Assembly (NCBI RefSeq): GCF_001006005.1
Contig: NZ_CP011254.1
Location: forward strand, 2,790,001 to 2,854,000
Source of the DNA: Serratia fonticola
GTDB taxonomy: Bacteria > Pseudomonadota > Gammaproteobacteria > Enterobacterales > Enterobacteriaceae
Direction of reading: 5' to 3'
DNA length: 64,000 nucleotides
Of the stretch, positions 39,411-50,487 are shown piece after piece (position 1 is the first letter of the stretch; each line of letters begins with the position of its first letter). Below the pieces are notes generated by a model, which searched no databases, had not been told where the DNA came from, and saw nothing but the letters and a program-made list of their open reading frames with translations. A program made the position numbers and the translations under genes.

Positions 39411-39510
39411 GTTGCTTCTCCGTTTTAATAATGTAGTTGTCGGACAGGCAGCGCTATCCGCACTGGGGGAACGAACCCCGGCGGGATAGAGGACGAATTG
39501 TGCAGGGTAA

Positions 39511-39544
39511 TAGGCCGTGCCCCAGACTGACGGGGCACGGCCTA
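39511..39544 (-). terminator. Hairpin between hutH and the permease gene
   Basis: TAGGCCGTGCCCC (39511-39523) and GGGGCACGGCCTA (39532-39544) form a perfect 13-bp stem with an 8-base loop. There is no T-run on the minus strand, so it may be a processing or mRNA-stabilising element rather than a full terminator. Confidence 0.6.
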
Positions 39545-39550
39545 AAGGCG

Positions 39551-41086
39551 TTACGCCTGGCTAGGTAACAAGGTGGCTGGGATCAGCGCGGTCAGATGGC
39601 CTGCTGCCAACAGTTGGCTGGCAGCTTCGATATCGGGGGCGAAGAACCGATCCTTATCGTAGTAGGCGACATGCTCGCGCAGCAGATGCCGAGCCTGCTC
39701 CAGCCCTGCGGTGGTTTGCAGACCTTTACGCAGATCCAGCCCCTGACAGGCCGCTAGCCATTCTACAGCCAGAATGCCGCGGACGTTATCCGCCATTTCC
39801 CACAGGCGACGGCCCGCTGCCGGTGCCATCGAGACATGGTCTTCCTGGTTGGCCGAGGTTGGGATGCTGTCAACGCTGGCCGGGTGCGCCAGTGCCTTGT
39901 TCTCGCTGGTCAGCGCGGCGGCGGTGACCTGGGCGATCATAAAGCCGGAGTTCACCCCGCCGTTATCCACCAGGAACGGTGGCAACTGCGACATGTGTTT
40001 ATCCATCATCAGTGAAATACGGCGCTCGGAGAGTGAACCGATTTCGGCAAACGCCAGCGCCAGGTTATCGGCGGCCATGGCTACCGGTTCGGCGTGGAAG
40101 TTGCCGCCGGACAGCACATCGCCCTGTTCTGCAAACACCAGCGGGTTATCGGAAACGGCGTTGGCCTCGATCTCCAGCACTTCTGCGGCCTGGCGGATCT
40201 GCGTCAGGCAGGCACCCATCACCTGCGGTTGGCAGCGCAGGGAGTAAGGATCCTGCACTTTTTCGCAGTTGGCGTGTGAGTCCGACACGGCGCTACGCGC
40301 ACCAAGCAGGTGGCGATAAGCGGCGGCGGCGTCGATCTGCCCACGCTGGCCACGCACTTCGTGGATGCGTGGATCGAACGGGCTACGAGATCCCAGCGCG
40401 GCTTCCACGGTCAGGCTGCCGGTTACGGTGGCGGCAGCAAACAGATCTTCGGCATCAAACAGGCCACGCAGCGCAAAGGCGGCGGAAACCTGGGTGCCGT
40501 TCAGCAGTGCCAGACCCTCTTTGGCTGCCAGCGTTAACGGTTTCAGACCCGCTTTGGCCAGCGCCTCGGTGGCTGGTAGCCACTCGCCCTGATAGCGGGC
40601 TTTACCTTCGCCCAACAGCACCAGGCTCATGTGTGCCAGCGGGGCCAGATCGCCTGAAGCGCCAACGGAGCCTTTCAGCGGGATATGTGGATACACTTCG
40701 GCGTTCACCAGCGCCATCAGCGCCTGGATCACCTCCAGACGGATGCCGGAGAAACCACGCGACAGGCTGTTGATCTTCAGCACCATAATCAGGCGCATCA
40801 GGCTGTCATCGGTAGGCGCACCTACACCGGCTGCATGTGACAGCACGATGGAACGTTGCAGGTTCTCCAAATCTTCGCGGGCGATACGGGTGGAAGCCAG
40901 CAGGCCAAAGCCGGTATTGATACCGTAAGTGGTGCGGTTCTCTTCCACAATGCGTTCCACGCAGGAAACGCTCTGCTGGATCGCGCCATAGGCGTTGTCG
41001 TCCAGTGTCAGGGTGACCGGGTGCTGATAAACCTGGCGCAGTTCGGCAAGCGTCAGCTTACCTGGGCGGATAGTCAGAGCGTTCAT
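39551..41086 (-). CDS. hutH: Histidine ammonia-lyase (histidase)
   Basis: HutH deaminates L-histidine to trans-urocanate. The 511-residue protein has the MIO-forming Ala-Ser-Gly triad in [15 protein letters not shown], and conserved [23 protein letters not shown] and SNPAEQEDHVSM-like ([11 protein letters not shown]) motifs. Its ATG overlaps the hutU stop by 4 bases (ATGA), giving the transcription order hutU-hutH. Confidence 0.97.
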   Translation of the reverse strand: MNALTIRPGKLTLAELRQVYQHPVTLTLDDNAYGAIQQSVSCVERIVEENRTTYGINTGFGLLASTRIAREDLENLQRSIVLSHAAGVGAPTDDSLMRLIMVLKINSLSRGFSGIRLEVIQALMALVNAEVYPHIPLKGSVGASGDLAPLAHMSLVLLGEGKARYQGEWLPATEALAKAGLKPLTLAAKEGLALLNGTQVSAAFALRGLFDAEDLFAAATVTGSLTVEAALGSRSPFDPRIHEVRGQRGQIDAAAAYRHLLGARSAVSDSHANCEKVQDPYSLRCQPQVMGACLTQIRQAAEVLEIEANAVSDNPLVFAEQGDVLSGGNFHAEPVAMAADNLALAFAEIGSLSERRISLMMDKHMSQLPPFLVDNGGVNSGFMIAQVTAAALTSENKALAHPASVDSIPTSANQEDHVSMAPAAGRRLWEMADNVRGILAVEWLAACQGLDLRKGLQTTAGLEQARHLLREHVAYYDKDRFFAPDIEAASQLLAAGHLTALIPATLLPSQA

Positions 41087-42774
41087 GCTTTTTCTCCCTG
41101 AGTAGCGGCAACCATTGGCAGGTTCAGACCTTGCTCGCGGGCGCAGTCGATAGCGATCTCGTAACCCGCATCGGCATGGCGCATGACGCCGGTGGCCGGA
41201 TCGTTATGCAGCACGCGGGCGATACGCTCGGCGGCTTCATCGGTGCCGTCACAGACGATCACCATGCCGGAGTGTTGGGAGAAGCCCATGCCGACGCCGC
41301 CGCCGTGGTGCAGAGACACCCAGGTGGCACCGCTGGCGGTGTTGAGCAGGGCGTTGAGCAGCGGCCAGTCGGATACGGCATCAGAGCCGTCCTTCATTGA
41401 TTCGGTTTCACGGTTCGGGCTGGCGACCGAGCCGGAATCCAGGTGGTCACGGCCAATGACGATTGGAGCAGAGAGTTCGCCGCGGCGTACCATTTCGTTA
41501 AATGCCAGGCCCAACTTGGCGCGTTGGCCCAGGCCGACCCAGCAGATACGGGCTGGCAGACCCTGGAAGCTGATGCGCTCACGCGCCATATCCAACCAAC
41601 GGTGCAGGTGCTCATCGTCAGGGATCAGCTCTTTAACCATGGCGTCGGTCTTGTAGATATCCTGCGGATCGCCAGAAAGCGCAGCCCAACGGAACGGGCC
41701 GACGCCGCGGCAGAACAGCGGGCGAATATAGGCAGGTACAAAGCCCGGGAAGTCAAAGGCGTTATCAACGCCCATCTCTTTGGCCATCTGGCGGATGTTG
41801 TTGCCGTAATCGAAGGTAGGCACGCCCATTTTCTGGAACGCCAGCATGGCTTCTACGTGTTCGGCCATTGATTGTTTGGCAGCCTTCACCACCACTGCAG
41901 GTTCGGTTTGTGCACGGCGGCGATACTCTTCCCAGCTCCAGCCTTTTGGCAGGTAACCGTTGAGCGGGTCGTGGGCGCTGGTCTGGTCGGTGACCATGTC
42001 CGGGCGCACGCCACGCTTGACCAGCTCCGGCAGGATTTCTGCCGCGTTGCCACACAGGGCAATCGAGATGGCTTTGCCTTCGGCGCAGTACTTTTTCAGG
42101 CGCGCCAGAGCGTCATCCAGATCGGTGGCCTGCTCATCGACATAGCGAGTTTTCAGGCGGAAATCGATGCGGCTCTGCTGGCATTCGATGTTCAGCGAGC
42201 TGGCCCCGGCCAAGGTAGCGGCCAGTGGCTGTGCGCCACCCATGCCACCCAGCCCGGCGGTCAGCACCCAGCGGCCTTTCAGGCTGCCGTCGTAATGCTG
42301 GCGGCCAGCTTCGACGAAGGTCTCGTAAGTGCCCTGCACGATGCCCTGGCTACCGATGTAAATCCAGCTGCCAGCGGTCATCTGGCCATACATCGCCAGG
42401 CCCTTGGCATCCAGCTCGTTAAAGTGTTCCCAGGTGGCCCAGTGAGGCACCAGGTTGGAGTTGGCAATCAGTACGCGCGGGGCGTTACTGTGCGTTTTGA
42501 ACACGCCGACCGGCTTGCCGGACTGCACCAGCAAGGTTTCGTCGTCTTCCAGGGTTTTGAGGGTGGCAACGATCTTGTCGTAACAGTCCCAATCACGGGC
42601 TGCGCGGCCGATACCGCCATAAACGACCAGTTCGTGTGGATTTTCAGCCACTTCAGGATCGAGGTTGTTCATCAGCATGCGCAGTGGCGCTTCGGTCAGC
42701 CAGCTTTTGGCGTTTAATTGTGTGCCGCGGGGCGCGCGAATATCAACATGGCGAACTTTGTTATTTGCAGTCAC
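41083..42774 (-). CDS. hutU: Urocanate hydratase (urocanase)
   Basis: HutU converts urocanate to imidazolone propionate using tightly bound NAD+. The 563-residue protein shows [20 protein letters not shown], the NAD-binding region [19 protein letters not shown] and [18 protein letters not shown] at 42774 fits family starts ([16 protein letters not shown]) and has GAGGAA six bases upstream; the longer frame to 42921 covers promoter DNA. It is the first gene of the hut transcript. hutC, hutI and hutG are not in the window. Confidence 0.95.
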   Translation of the reverse strand: MTANNKVRHVDIRAPRGTQLNAKSWLTEAPLRMLMNNLDPEVAENPHELVVYGGIGRAARDWDCYDKIVATLKTLEDDETLLVQSGKPVGVFKTHSNAPRVLIANSNLVPHWATWEHFNELDAKGLAMYGQMTAGSWIYIGSQGIVQGTYETFVEAGRQHYDGSLKGRWVLTAGLGGMGGAQPLAATLAGASSLNIECQQSRIDFRLKTRYVDEQATDLDDALARLKKYCAEGKAISIALCGNAAEILPELVKRGVRPDMVTDQTSAHDPLNGYLPKGWSWEEYRRRAQTEPAVVVKAAKQSMAEHVEAMLAFQKMGVPTFDYGNNIRQMAKEMGVDNAFDFPGFVPAYIRPLFCRGVGPFRWAALSGDPQDIYKTDAMVKELIPDDEHLHRWLDMARERISFQGLPARICWVGLGQRAKLGLAFNEMVRRGELSAPIVIGRDHLDSGSVASPNRETESMKDGSDAVSDWPLLNALLNTASGATWVSLHHGGGVGMGFSQHSGMVIVCDGTDEAAERIARVLHNDPATGVMRHADAGYEIAIDCAREQGLNLPMVAATQGEKA

Positions 42775-42863
42775 AGCTAGTTCCTCAAACAGTATCGGTA
42801 CAAATCTCATCTTATGACGGCAACTCACAGGCCATAACAATGAGCGGGGTTTATTAACATATA

Positions 42864-42877
42864 CTTGTATGTACAAG
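42864..42877. promoter_or_regulatory. HutC-like operator
   Basis: CTTGTATGTACAAG is an almost perfect palindrome, flanked by ATATA and CATAT, about 90 bases upstream of the hutU start. It matches the CTTGTAT-TACAAG pattern bound by the GntR-type repressor HutC in gamma-proteobacteria (from memory of the family). Histidine degradation should therefore be induced by urocanate through a HutC encoded elsewhere. Confidence 0.65.
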
Positions 42878-43131
42878 CATATGCAACAGCGGCGATAATT
42901 TGAGAAAAATGGCATAAGCAAAGGTTATTTGTGTTTTAAATCATGTTGTTATGTTTTATTTTCGGATTAAGGCTATTAGCCGGACATGGCAAAACAGTGA
43001 GCTGCTCTACAAAAATGAATTAAAATAGTGTCATTTTTGAGCGACAAATCACAATAATTTTACATATGGATTACAACTAAGCGGCAGCGATAAAAAAAAC
43101 GTATTACCGGGGGATTGGGAGACAATGGTTT

Positions 43132-43155
43132 GTAGGGGCGCCGCATGCAGCGCCC
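43132..43155. repeat. GC-rich palindromic (REP-like) unit
   Basis: This copy contains the palindrome GGGCGCCGCATGCAGCGCCC preceded by GTAG. It is the same unit as the pair between relA and mazG and the copy at 60966-60989. It lies just past the MFS gene stop. Confidence 0.75.
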
Positions 43156-43173
43156 GCTAATATAATCAATAGG

Positions 43174-44511
43174 TTAGATAGCCGGTTGCAATGCGCTTGA
43201 ACGCGTCATCTTGAATACCGTGGCCAGGCTGGCTAGCAGCGCCGGGATCGCCAGGAACAGCAAAATACTCTGCACCTGCCACTCCATCGCCAGTAGCTGA
43301 GCCGCCATCATGGTGCCAGCCACGCCGCCAAAGCGGCCAATGCCCTGCATCCAGGCAATACCGGTAGCGCGGCTGTGCGTTGGGTAGTAGGTGGCAGCCA
43401 GGGTTTGCAGGCCGGATTGTGCGCCGTTCATGGTAATGCCCATCAGGAAGATAAAGGTGCCGAGCAGCACGATCTGGCTATCCTCGGTGGCCATCGCCAC
43501 AATCAGCAGGGCGCTGATGGCAAAGCCGGTGGAAACCACTTTGTGGGCATTCCAACGGTCCATCAACCAACCGGCCATCAGGATCCCCAGCGTACCGCCA
43601 AAGGTGAACAGCGACGTCAGGATCGCCGATTGCTCAAGCTGATACCCCAACCCTTGCATCAACAGCGGCATCCAACTCAGCAATACGTAGTAGATCACCA
43701 ACCCCATAAAGTAGGTGAGCCACAGCATCAGTGTCCCCACCAGGTAGGGGCGGCTGAACAGCAGGCCGACGCTGGTCTTCGACAGGGCCAGCTTGTCCTC
43801 ATACAGGTAGAAACGGGTGATATGGCTGATGTTATGGCTGATAAAGCGTTGGGCAATCTGTTTGATTTTAGCGGCATCCTGACCACGGTTAACCATGTAT
43901 TTCACCGATTCCGGCAGCAGCAGGATCAGCAGCACGGTGAGCAATAGCGGGGCAATGGCCCCCAGCAGCAACACGCTGTGCCAGCCGTAAGCGGGGATCA
44001 GCCAGGAAGAGATGGCACCACCGCCTGCCGCTCCCAGCGGAAAGCCGCAGTACATGGTGTTGATGGCCAGCGATCGGCAGCGTTGCGGAGCATATTCTGA
44101 GATTAGCGTGATGGCATTTGGCATGGCGGCACCCAGGCCAAGCCCGGTGAGGAAGCGCCACAGCGTCAGGCTGTTGAGTGAACCCGCGTAGGCGGTGGCC
44201 AGGCTGGAAAGGCCAAAGAACAGGCAGGAGAACACCAGCACCCGTTTGCGGCCAACGCGGTCAGAAATCGGCCCGGCAACCAGGGCTCCCAACGAAAGGC
44301 CAAGCAGCGCCGCGCTTAATACCGGCCCCAGATCCTGTTTCACGATCCCCCAGTCTTTGGCCACCGAAGGGGCGATATAGCCCATCGCCGCCGTATCGTA
44401 ACCGTCAATTGCCAGGATCAGGAAACCCAGGATGATCAGGGTCCAGTGAAACAGCGAAAATTTGCTGTCGTCGATAGCCTGCTGAATATTCAATTCGGTG
44501 GAATGGGCCAT
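43174..44511 (-). CDS. MFS transporter, aromatic acid:H+ symporter type
   Basis: This 445-residue major facilitator has twelve membrane helices. The AAHS-family signatures are FLILAIDGYDTAAMGYIAP in helix 1 and GPISDRVGRKRVLVFSC in the 2-3 loop, with a second loop motif GWLMDRWNAHKV. Relatives carry 4-hydroxybenzoate, benzoate or similar acids. ATG 44511 has AAGGAAAC upstream; the longer frame to 44703 is rejected. No aromatic catabolic gene lies nearby, so the substrate is open; a carboxylate linked to histidine degradation, such as urocanate, is one idea. Confidence 0.85.
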   Translation of the reverse strand: MAHSTELNIQQAIDDSKFSLFHWTLIILGFLILAIDGYDTAAMGYIAPSVAKDWGIVKQDLGPVLSAALLGLSLGALVAGPISDRVGRKRVLVFSCLFFGLSSLATAYAGSLNSLTLWRFLTGLGLGAAMPNAITLISEYAPQRCRSLAINTMYCGFPLGAAGGGAISSWLIPAYGWHSVLLLGAIAPLLLTVLLILLLPESVKYMVNRGQDAAKIKQIAQRFISHNISHITRFYLYEDKLALSKTSVGLLFSRPYLVGTLMLWLTYFMGLVIYYVLLSWMPLLMQGLGYQLEQSAILTSLFTFGGTLGILMAGWLMDRWNAHKVVSTGFAISALLIVAMATEDSQIVLLGTFIFLMGITMNGAQSGLQTLAATYYPTHSRATGIAWMQGIGRFGGVAGTMMAAQLLAMEWQVQSILLFLAIPALLASLATVFKMTRSSALQPAI

Positions 44512-44808
44512 AGTTTCCTTAAACGCAGATAGGATGTTGATGGATCGTCGGAACTGCGCCCGACTTGTGCCTGCCTGTCTATACATCTGCGTCAGAGTCG
44601 CTTTTATGTCAAATATTTTCGTTTTAAATGTTAATTTTATGTTTGTTTTGAGCGGTGGATAACATTGGTGGTTGGTGTTAAGTCTGCAATAAACGTCACC
44701 CATTAGTGGGTTAGCCGGAGAAAGCTGCTGGCCACCGCCGAACGGACAAAATTTAATACACTTTTCCAGGTTTGGTCGCCCGGTCGGGATCTGCGATAAT
44801 GCTTTTTT

Positions 44809-45014
44809 TATACCCTATGAATTTCAAGCTGCAGCTAGGCGACAAGCTCACTCATCCCCAGGAGCTTACTTTTGGGTAAGTGACTGGGGTGACAAATCTG
44901 TCGGGAACAGATTTGAACGCTGTACACAGCGGCCCCGAAGGGGTGAGGCCCAGGGATGGGCCGAGTAGCTATGTGCAGGTAACAACGCTGCAGCTTGAAA
45001 GGCGACGGGGATAC
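44809..45014. repeat. Long ERIC-type element with internal insert
   Basis: It starts TATACCCTATGAATTTCAAG and ends CTTGAAAGGCGACGGGGATA. The ERIC core CCCCAGGAGCTTACTTTTGG and GTAAGTGACTGGGGTGA is intact. About 90 extra bases (ACAAATCTGTCGGGAACAGA, GCGGCCCCGAAGGGG) are shared with 12224-12480. It ends 20 bases before queE, so a stem would form in the queE leader. The rest of the 44512-45034 gap shows nothing else clear. Confidence 0.72.
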
Positions 45015-45034
45015 TTTTCTAGATTGAGAAAGCG

Positions 45035-45706
45035 ATGCAATACCCGATTAATGAGATGTTCCAGACTTTGCAGGGCGAAGGCTATTTCACCGGCGTGCCG
45101 GCCATTTTTATTCGCCTACAGGGTTGCCCGGTGGGATGCAGCTGGTGCGATACCAAACACACCTGGGAAAAGGACGCCGATCGGGAAGTGGATATGCAAC
45201 GCATCCTGGTGAAAACTGCCGAGAGTGATGCCTGGGGGAGCGCCAGTGCAGAACAGTTGCTGGAGGTGGTTGAACAGCAGGGCTATACCGCACGCCATAT
45301 CGTGATCACCGGCGGTGAGCCGTGTATTTACGATCTGATCCCGTTGACCAAGCTGTTTGAGAACGCAGGCTACGGCTGCCAGATTGAAACCAGCGGCACC
45401 CATGAAGTTCTCTGTTCCCCCAATACCTGGGTCACCGTTTCACCCAAAGTGAATATGCGCGGTGGTTTGAAGGTGGTAGAGCAGGCGCTGATGCGGGCCG
45501 ATGAGATCAAGCATCCGGTGGGGCGTGAACGTGATATTGAGGCGTTGGATGAGTTGCTGGCAACGTTGCACGACGAAAAACACCGTATTATCGCTTTGCA
45601 GCCGATCAGCCAAAAAGAAGAGGCGACGCGGTTGTGTATTGAGACCTGCATTGCCCGCAACTGGCGGCTTTCAATGCAGACGCATAAGTATTTGAATATC
45701 GCTTAA
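45035..45706 (+). CDS. queE: 7-carboxy-7-deazaguanine synthase
   Basis: QueE is a radical SAM enzyme that makes 7-carboxy-7-deazaguanine from carboxytetrahydropterin in queuosine synthesis. The 223-residue protein has the cluster motif LQGCPVGCSWCDTKHTW with Cys31, Cys35 and Cys38 (CxxxCxxC), an enterobacterial QueE form. ITGGEPCIYDL is the SAM GGE motif. It stands immediately downstream of an ERIC element. Confidence 0.96.
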   Translation: MQYPINEMFQTLQGEGYFTGVPAIFIRLQGCPVGCSWCDTKHTWEKDADREVDMQRILVKTAESDAWGSASAEQLLEVVEQQGYTARHIVITGGEPCIYDLIPLTKLFENAGYGCQIETSGTHEVLCSPNTWVTVSPKVNMRGGLKVVEQALMRADEIKHPVGRERDIEALDELLATLHDEKHRIIALQPISQKEEATRLCIETCIARNWRLSMQTHKYLNIA

Positions 45707-45712
45707 GACCGG

Positions 45713-45988
45713 CCCCTCACCCCACCCCTCTCCCACAGGGAGAGGGGGCTGCCCGGAGCCTTTGGTGGGATCGTGCTGCTTCGGAAAAGGGGAGTAAGAA
45801 CAAGAAAGGAAAGTAAAACGCTGAGCAATCAACGAACTCGATCGGTTCCCTCTCCTTGGGGAGAGCCTTTGGTGGGGTCGTGCTGCTTCGGAAAAGGGGA
45901 GTAAGAACAAGAAAGGAAAGTAAAACGCTGAGCAATCAACGAACTCGATCGGTTCCCTCTCCTTGGGGAGAGGGTTAGGGTGAGGGAG
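45713..45988. repeat. Repeat cluster with a 107-bp tandem duplication
   Basis: Two copies of a 107-base unit lie head to tail: AGCCTTTGGTGGG begins at 45757 and again at 45864, and both units end CTCCTTGGGGAG (45863 and 45970). They differ at one base near the start. The block is bounded by enterobacterial repeats CCCTCACC...CTCTCCCACAGGGAGAG and its reverse near 45955-45988, similar to one at 50424-50458. No gene is supported between queE and queD. Confidence 0.85.
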
Positions 45989-46029
45989 ATCGCACCGCAG
46001 CCAATCGCCTCACCCTGAGCCTTGCCCTG

Positions 46030-46389
46030 TTAACCTTTATATACGCAGCCTGCTGTACAGGTCTCTTTGACCATCACTGCCGACAATTCAGGCAACTGCG
46101 GTTTCAACTGCTGCCAAATCCAGGCGGCAAGCACTTCGCTGGTCGGGTTCTCCAAGCCAGGAATATCGTTCAGATTATAGTGATCAAGGCGCTGCCAAAT
46201 CGGCTTGAAGGCGGCCTTCAGCTCGGCAAAATCCATCACCCAACCGGTGTGGGCGTCCACTTCCCCGGTCACTTCAATACGCACCATAAACGAATGCCCG
46301 TGCAGGCGGCCGCATTTATGGCCCTCCGGCACGTTTGGCAGATGGTGTGCGGCTTCAAACTGAAAATCTTTAAATAGCGTGGTTGCCAT
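46030..46389 (-). CDS. queD: 6-carboxy-5,6,7,8-tetrahydropterin synthase
   Basis: QueD converts dihydroneopterin triphosphate to 6-carboxytetrahydropterin, the substrate of QueE. The 119-residue protein has the zinc ligands and catalytic Cys in [20 protein letters not shown] and GHSF (His15 or His16, Cys26, His30, His32), and the Glu of VKETCTAGC. It is convergent with queE and divergent from cysJ. Confidence 0.96.
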   Translation of the reverse strand: MATTLFKDFQFEAAHHLPNVPEGHKCGRLHGHSFMVRIEVTGEVDAHTGWVMDFAELKAAFKPIWQRLDHYNLNDIPGLENPTSEVLAAWIWQQLKPQLPELSAVMVKETCTAGCVYKG

Positions 46390-46807
46390 TATTACGGCCT
46401 CATTGACTCAAAAACCGCCGAATACTAACGGAAAGCGGCCCTGGTTACTATCTTTTGGGCTGCTTCAGGGGAGATCCTGGGGGGCAGCATGTAGCGCTGC
46501 TGGCATTTTTATTTGGGCGGGATTGAGCCGATTGGAGGCGGTTATCAACCTCAAATGCGATTCATTCAAACTTTGAAAAATTAACTAGTTAAATATCAAT
46601 AAATTAAAAATAAATATCTAACGATTTAGCCACTATCCCTTACCAGGAAAACTGCTTAGTCGTTTTGGTTATTAATTATTGCTATCCCTTATTTAATCGT
46701 TGCAATGACGCTCGGTAACCTTACAAACTCTCCTGGTCTTTTCAGGACATTACACAACAACAATTACAGCGACTGACACTGGCTAAGCATAGGATATCCG
46801 TACCGCG
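46390..46807. promoter_or_regulatory. queD-cysJ divergent promoter region
   Basis: These 418 bases hold no gene. The direct repeat CTATCCCTTA at 46633-46642 and 46682-46691, with a spacing of 49 bases, lies in the AT-rich part 120-175 bases before cysJ, where the LysR-type activator CysB normally binds. Calling these CysB half-sites is a guess from position. Confidence 0.4.
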
Positions 46808-48610
46808 ATGACGACTCAGGTTCCTCCAACATCTTTGCTCCCGCTGACCCCCGAACAGCTTGCGAGTTTGCAGGCCGTCATTGGCGGGTACTCCCCAACG
46901 CAGCTGGCATGGCTCTCTGGTTACTTCTGGGGCATGGTTAACCAGCAGCCGGGAAGCGTGGCTTCAGCACCGGTTGCAGCTGCCCCTGCGGCCAGCATCA
47001 CCCTGATTTCTGCTTCCCAGACCGGTAACGCACGCCGTCTGGCCGAACAGCTACGCGACGATCTGCTGGCGGCGAAGTTGAGCGTCACCCTGGTGAATGC
47101 CGGTGACTACAAGTTCAAGCAAATCGCCCAGGAGCGTCTGCTGGTGGTGATCGCCTCCACCCAAGGGGAAGGGGAACCAGCGGAAGAAGCGGTGGCGCTG
47201 CACAAATTCCTGCATTCAAAAAAAGCCCCCAAACTCAATGAAACCGCCTTTGCGGTGTTTGGCCTGGGGGATAGCTCTTATGAGAATTTCTGCCAGTCCG
47301 GCAAAGACTTTGATGGCAAGCTGGCCGAGCTGGGTGCCGAGCGCCTGGTGGAGCGCATCGATGCGGATGTGGATTATCAGGAACTGGCTATCGCCTGGCG
47401 TAAGCAGGTGGTGGAAGTCCTGAAGGCTCGAGCACCAGCGGAAAACAGCGCTCCGGCGGCATTGGCCAGCGGTGCGGTCGATCAGTTGGACAGCAGCCCC
47501 TACAGCAAAGAACAGCCGCTGACCGCGCAACTGGCGGCCAAGCAAAAGATCACTGGCCGTGCTTCCGATAAAGACGTACGCCATATCGAGATCGATTTAG
47601 GCGATTCCGGCCTGCGCTATCAGCCGGGCGATGCCTTGGGCGTATGGTTTGACAACGATCCGGCGCTGGTGGATGAACTGGTACAACTGCTGTGGCTGAA
47701 AGGTGACGAACCGGTTGAGGTTGAGGGGCAAACCCTGCCGCTGCGTGAAGCTTTGCGCAGCCACTTTGAACTGACGCAGAACACTACGCTGATTGTGGAA
47801 AAATATGCCGGTCTGTCGCGGGACGAACAGCTGATTAGCCTGCTGGCTGACAAACCTAAACTGCAACACTACGCCCATAACACCCCGATTGTAGACATGG
47901 TGCGCCAGGCTCCGGCCGACCTGAATGCAGAGCAGTTACTCAGCCTGCTGCGCCCGCTGACGCCGCGCCTGTACTCCATCGCCTCCTCTCAGGCAGAGAA
48001 TGAAAACGAAGTGCACATCACCGTTGGCGTGGTGCGTTACGACATTGATGGCCGCAGCCGTGCCGGTGGGGCTTCCAGCTTCCTGGCCGATCGTCTGGAA
48101 GAAGAAGGCGAACTGCGGGTGTTTATCGAACATAACGACAACTTCCGTTTGCCCGCCAATCCGGAAACTCCGGTGATCATGATTGGCCCCGGCACAGGTA
48201 TCGCTCCGTTCCGCGCCTTTATGCAGCAGCGTGAAGCCGAAGGTGCTGGGGGCAAGAACTGGCTGTTCTTTGGCAACCCGCACTTTACCGAAGACTTCCT
48301 GTACCAGGTCGAATGGCAGCGTTATGTGAAAGAGGGCCTGCTGACTCGTATCGATCTGGCCTGGTCACGGGATCAACAACATAAGGTTTATGTGCAGGAC
48401 AAGCTGCGTGAGCAAGGTGCGGAAATCTGGAACTGGATCCAGCAGGGCGCGCACATCTATGTCTGTGGCGATGCCAACCGCATGGCGAAAGACGTTGAAA
48501 ACACATTGTTAGCACTGGTGGCCGAGCACGGTGGTATGGATACCGAGCTGGCAGACGAATTCTTAAGCGAGCTGCGCCTTGAGCGCCGTTATCAGCGAGA
48601 CGTTTACTAA
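46808..48610 (+). CDS. cysJ: Sulfite reductase (NADPH) flavoprotein alpha subunit
   Basis: CysJ carries electrons from NADPH via FAD and FMN to CysI in the reduction of sulfite to sulfide. The 600-residue protein has a flavodoxin domain ([30 protein letters not shown]), a connecting and FAD-binding domain (RLYSIASSQ), and the NADPH domain ([30 protein letters not shown]), ending in RYQRDVY. It overlaps cysI by one base (TAATG). Confidence 0.98.
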   Translation: MTTQVPPTSLLPLTPEQLASLQAVIGGYSPTQLAWLSGYFWGMVNQQPGSVASAPVAAAPAASITLISASQTGNARRLAEQLRDDLLAAKLSVTLVNAGDYKFKQIAQERLLVVIASTQGEGEPAEEAVALHKFLHSKKAPKLNETAFAVFGLGDSSYENFCQSGKDFDGKLAELGAERLVERIDADVDYQELAIAWRKQVVEVLKARAPAENSAPAALASGAVDQLDSSPYSKEQPLTAQLAAKQKITGRASDKDVRHIEIDLGDSGLRYQPGDALGVWFDNDPALVDELVQLLWLKGDEPVEVEGQTLPLREALRSHFELTQNTTLIVEKYAGLSRDEQLISLLADKPKLQHYAHNTPIVDMVRQAPADLNAEQLLSLLRPLTPRLYSIASSQAENENEVHITVGVVRYDIDGRSRAGGASSFLADRLEEEGELRVFIEHNDNFRLPANPETPVIMIGPGTGIAPFRAFMQQREAEGAGGKNWLFFGNPHFTEDFLYQVEWQRYVKEGLLTRIDLAWSRDQQHKVYVQDKLREQGAEIWNWIQQGAHIYVCGDANRMAKDVENTLLALVAEHGGMDTELADEFLSELRLERRYQRDVY

Positions 48611-50325
48611 TGAGTGATAAACACCCTGGGCCTCTGGTGGTTGAAGGCAAACTGGCCGATGCCGAGCGTCTGAAGAAAGAGAGTAACTTCCTGCGCGGAA
48701 CCATTGCCGAAGATTTACAAGACGGTCTGACCGGCGGCTTTACCGGCGATAACTTCTTGCTGATCCGTTTCCACGGCATGTACCAGCAGGACGATCGCGA
48801 TATTCGCGCCGAACGTGCCGAACAAAAACTCGAGCCGCGCCACGCCATGATGCTGCGCTGCCGCCTGCCGGGCGGGATTATTTCCCCGCAACAGTGGTTG
48901 GGGATCGACAAATTTGCCGCAGAAAGCACGCTGTACGGCAGCATCCGTATCACCAACCGGCAGACGTTCCAGTTCCATGGCATCGTCAAAGGCAACGTGA
49001 AACCGGTGCACCAGTTACTGAACCGCCTGGGGCTGGATGCGCTGGCGACGGCTAACGACGTGAACCGTAACGTACTTTGCACCTCGAATCCTGTGGAGTC
49101 GGAGCTGCATCAGGAAGCGTACGAATGGGCGAAGAAAATCTCCGAGCACCTGCTGCCGCGTACCCGTGCCTATGCCGAAGTGTGGCTGGATAAAGAAAAA
49201 GTCGCGACCACGGACGAAGAGCCGATCCTGGGCGCGACATACTTGCCGCGCAAGTTTAAAACCACGGTAGTGATCCCGCCGCAGAATGATGTAGATCTGC
49301 ATGCCAACGACATGAACTTTGTGGCGATTGCCGAGCACGGCAAGCTGGTGGGCTTTAACCTGCTGGTGGGTGGCGGCCTGTCTATCGAGCATGGCAACAA
49401 GAAAACCTATGCGCGTACGGCGAGTGAGTTTGGCTATATTCCGCTGGAACATACGCTGGCCGTCGCCGAAGCGGTGGTGACCACCCAGCGTGACTGGGGC
49501 AACCGCACCGACCGTAAGAACGCCAAAACCAAATATACGCTGGAGCGGGTGGGGGTTGATACCTTCCGCGCCGAGGTAGAAAAGCGGGCTGGCATCACCT
49601 TTGCGCCGGTGCGTCCGTATGAGTTTACCGGCCGCGGCGATCGCATCGGTTGGGTCAAAGGGGTTGATAACCACTGGCACCTGACGCTGTTTATTGAAAA
49701 CGGTCGCCTGCTGGATTATCCAGGCCGTCCGCTGAAAACCGGCGTGGCCGAGATCGCCAAGATCCATCAGGGCGATTTCCGTCTGACAGCCAACCAGAAC
49801 CTGATCGTGGCCGGTGTACCGGAAAGCGAAAAGGCGAAGATCGAGGCCCTGGCGCGCCAGCACGGCCTGATCGATGACGGCATCAGCGAGCAGCGCAAGA
49901 ATTCGATGGCCTGCGTATCCTACCCAACCTGCCCACTGGCGATGGCGGAGGCCGAGCGCTTCCTGCCGGAGTTTGTGACCAAGGTAGAAGGCATCATGCA
50001 TCGGCATGGCGTGGGCGATGAGCACGTGGTGCTGCGTATCACCGGCTGCCCGAACGGCTGTGGCCGAGCGCTGCTGGCGGAGATTGGGCTGGTTGGTAAA
50101 GCGATTGGCCGTTACAACCTGCATTTGGGCGGTAACCGTGAAGGGACGCGTATTCCGCGCATGTATCGGGAAAATATTAACGAAGAGGAAATCCTGCAAA
50201 CCATCGACCAACTGGTAGGGCGTTGGGCAACAGAACGCACCGCTGGCGAAGGTTTTGGCGATTTCACCGTGCGAACCGGGATTATCCGGCCGGTGGTGGA
50301 TCCCGCGCAGGATTTCTGGGAATAA
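48610..50325 (+). CDS. cysI: Sulfite reductase hemoprotein beta subunit
   Basis: CysI carries siroheme and a 4Fe-4S cluster and reduces sulfite by six electrons to sulfide. The 571-residue protein has the four cluster Cys residues at 435, 441, 480 and 484 ([17 protein letters not shown] and [10 protein letters not shown]), and the siroheme-binding Arg/Lys region near [17 protein letters not shown]. The siroheme is supplied by CysG, encoded downstream. Confidence 0.98.
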   Translation: MSDKHPGPLVVEGKLADAERLKKESNFLRGTIAEDLQDGLTGGFTGDNFLLIRFHGMYQQDDRDIRAERAEQKLEPRHAMMLRCRLPGGIISPQQWLGIDKFAAESTLYGSIRITNRQTFQFHGIVKGNVKPVHQLLNRLGLDALATANDVNRNVLCTSNPVESELHQEAYEWAKKISEHLLPRTRAYAEVWLDKEKVATTDEEPILGATYLPRKFKTTVVIPPQNDVDLHANDMNFVAIAEHGKLVGFNLLVGGGLSIEHGNKKTYARTASEFGYIPLEHTLAVAEAVVTTQRDWGNRTDRKNAKTKYTLERVGVDTFRAEVEKRAGITFAPVRPYEFTGRGDRIGWVKGVDNHWHLTLFIENGRLLDYPGRPLKTGVAEIAKIHQGDFRLTANQNLIVAGVPESEKAKIEALARQHGLIDDGISEQRKNSMACVSYPTCPLAMAEAERFLPEFVTKVEGIMHRHGVGDEHVVLRITGCPNGCGRALLAEIGLVGKAIGRYNLHLGGNREGTRIPRMYRENINEEEILQTIDQLVGRWATERTAGEGFGDFTVRTGIIRPVVDPAQDFWE

Positions 50326-50423
50326 CTTTCGCGGCTGCATGTTATTACGGAGCAGCCAGCCTCCCTTATCCCGGGCCTTTCGGTCGCTGTGTAGAGTGAT
50401 ATGCCGACGAGGGCACATTCGGT

Positions 50424-50458
50424 CCCCTCTCCCTGTGGGAGAGGGTTAGGGTGAGGGG
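50424..50458. repeat. Enterobacterial palindromic repeat between cysI and cysH
   Basis: CCCCTCTCCCTGTGGGAGAG is followed by GGTTAGGGTGAGGGG. It is related to the repeats that flank the tandem duplication at 45713-45988. It separates cysI from cysH by 162 bases, so a strict cysJIH spacing is broken, though no promoter or terminator is obvious. Confidence 0.7.
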
Positions 50459-50487
50459 CCACATCATCACTTTCAGGAGATCGCATC

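Larger units (their letters stand above)
42775..43173. promoter_or_regulatory. hutU promoter region
   Basis: The 399-base gap between hutU and the MFS gene is AT-rich and without a gene. It contains the HutC-like operator at 42864-42877 and a GC-rich palindromic repeat at 43132-43155. Confidence 0.5.

Noticed and set aside
45671..45935. Small minus-strand open frames within the tandem repeat
   Set aside because: They are made by the duplicated non-coding unit, repeat the same peptide, and have no ribosome binding site.
45713..46015. CRISPR-like array
   Set aside because: Only two long (107-base) copies without short repeats and unique spacers; it is a simple tandem duplication.
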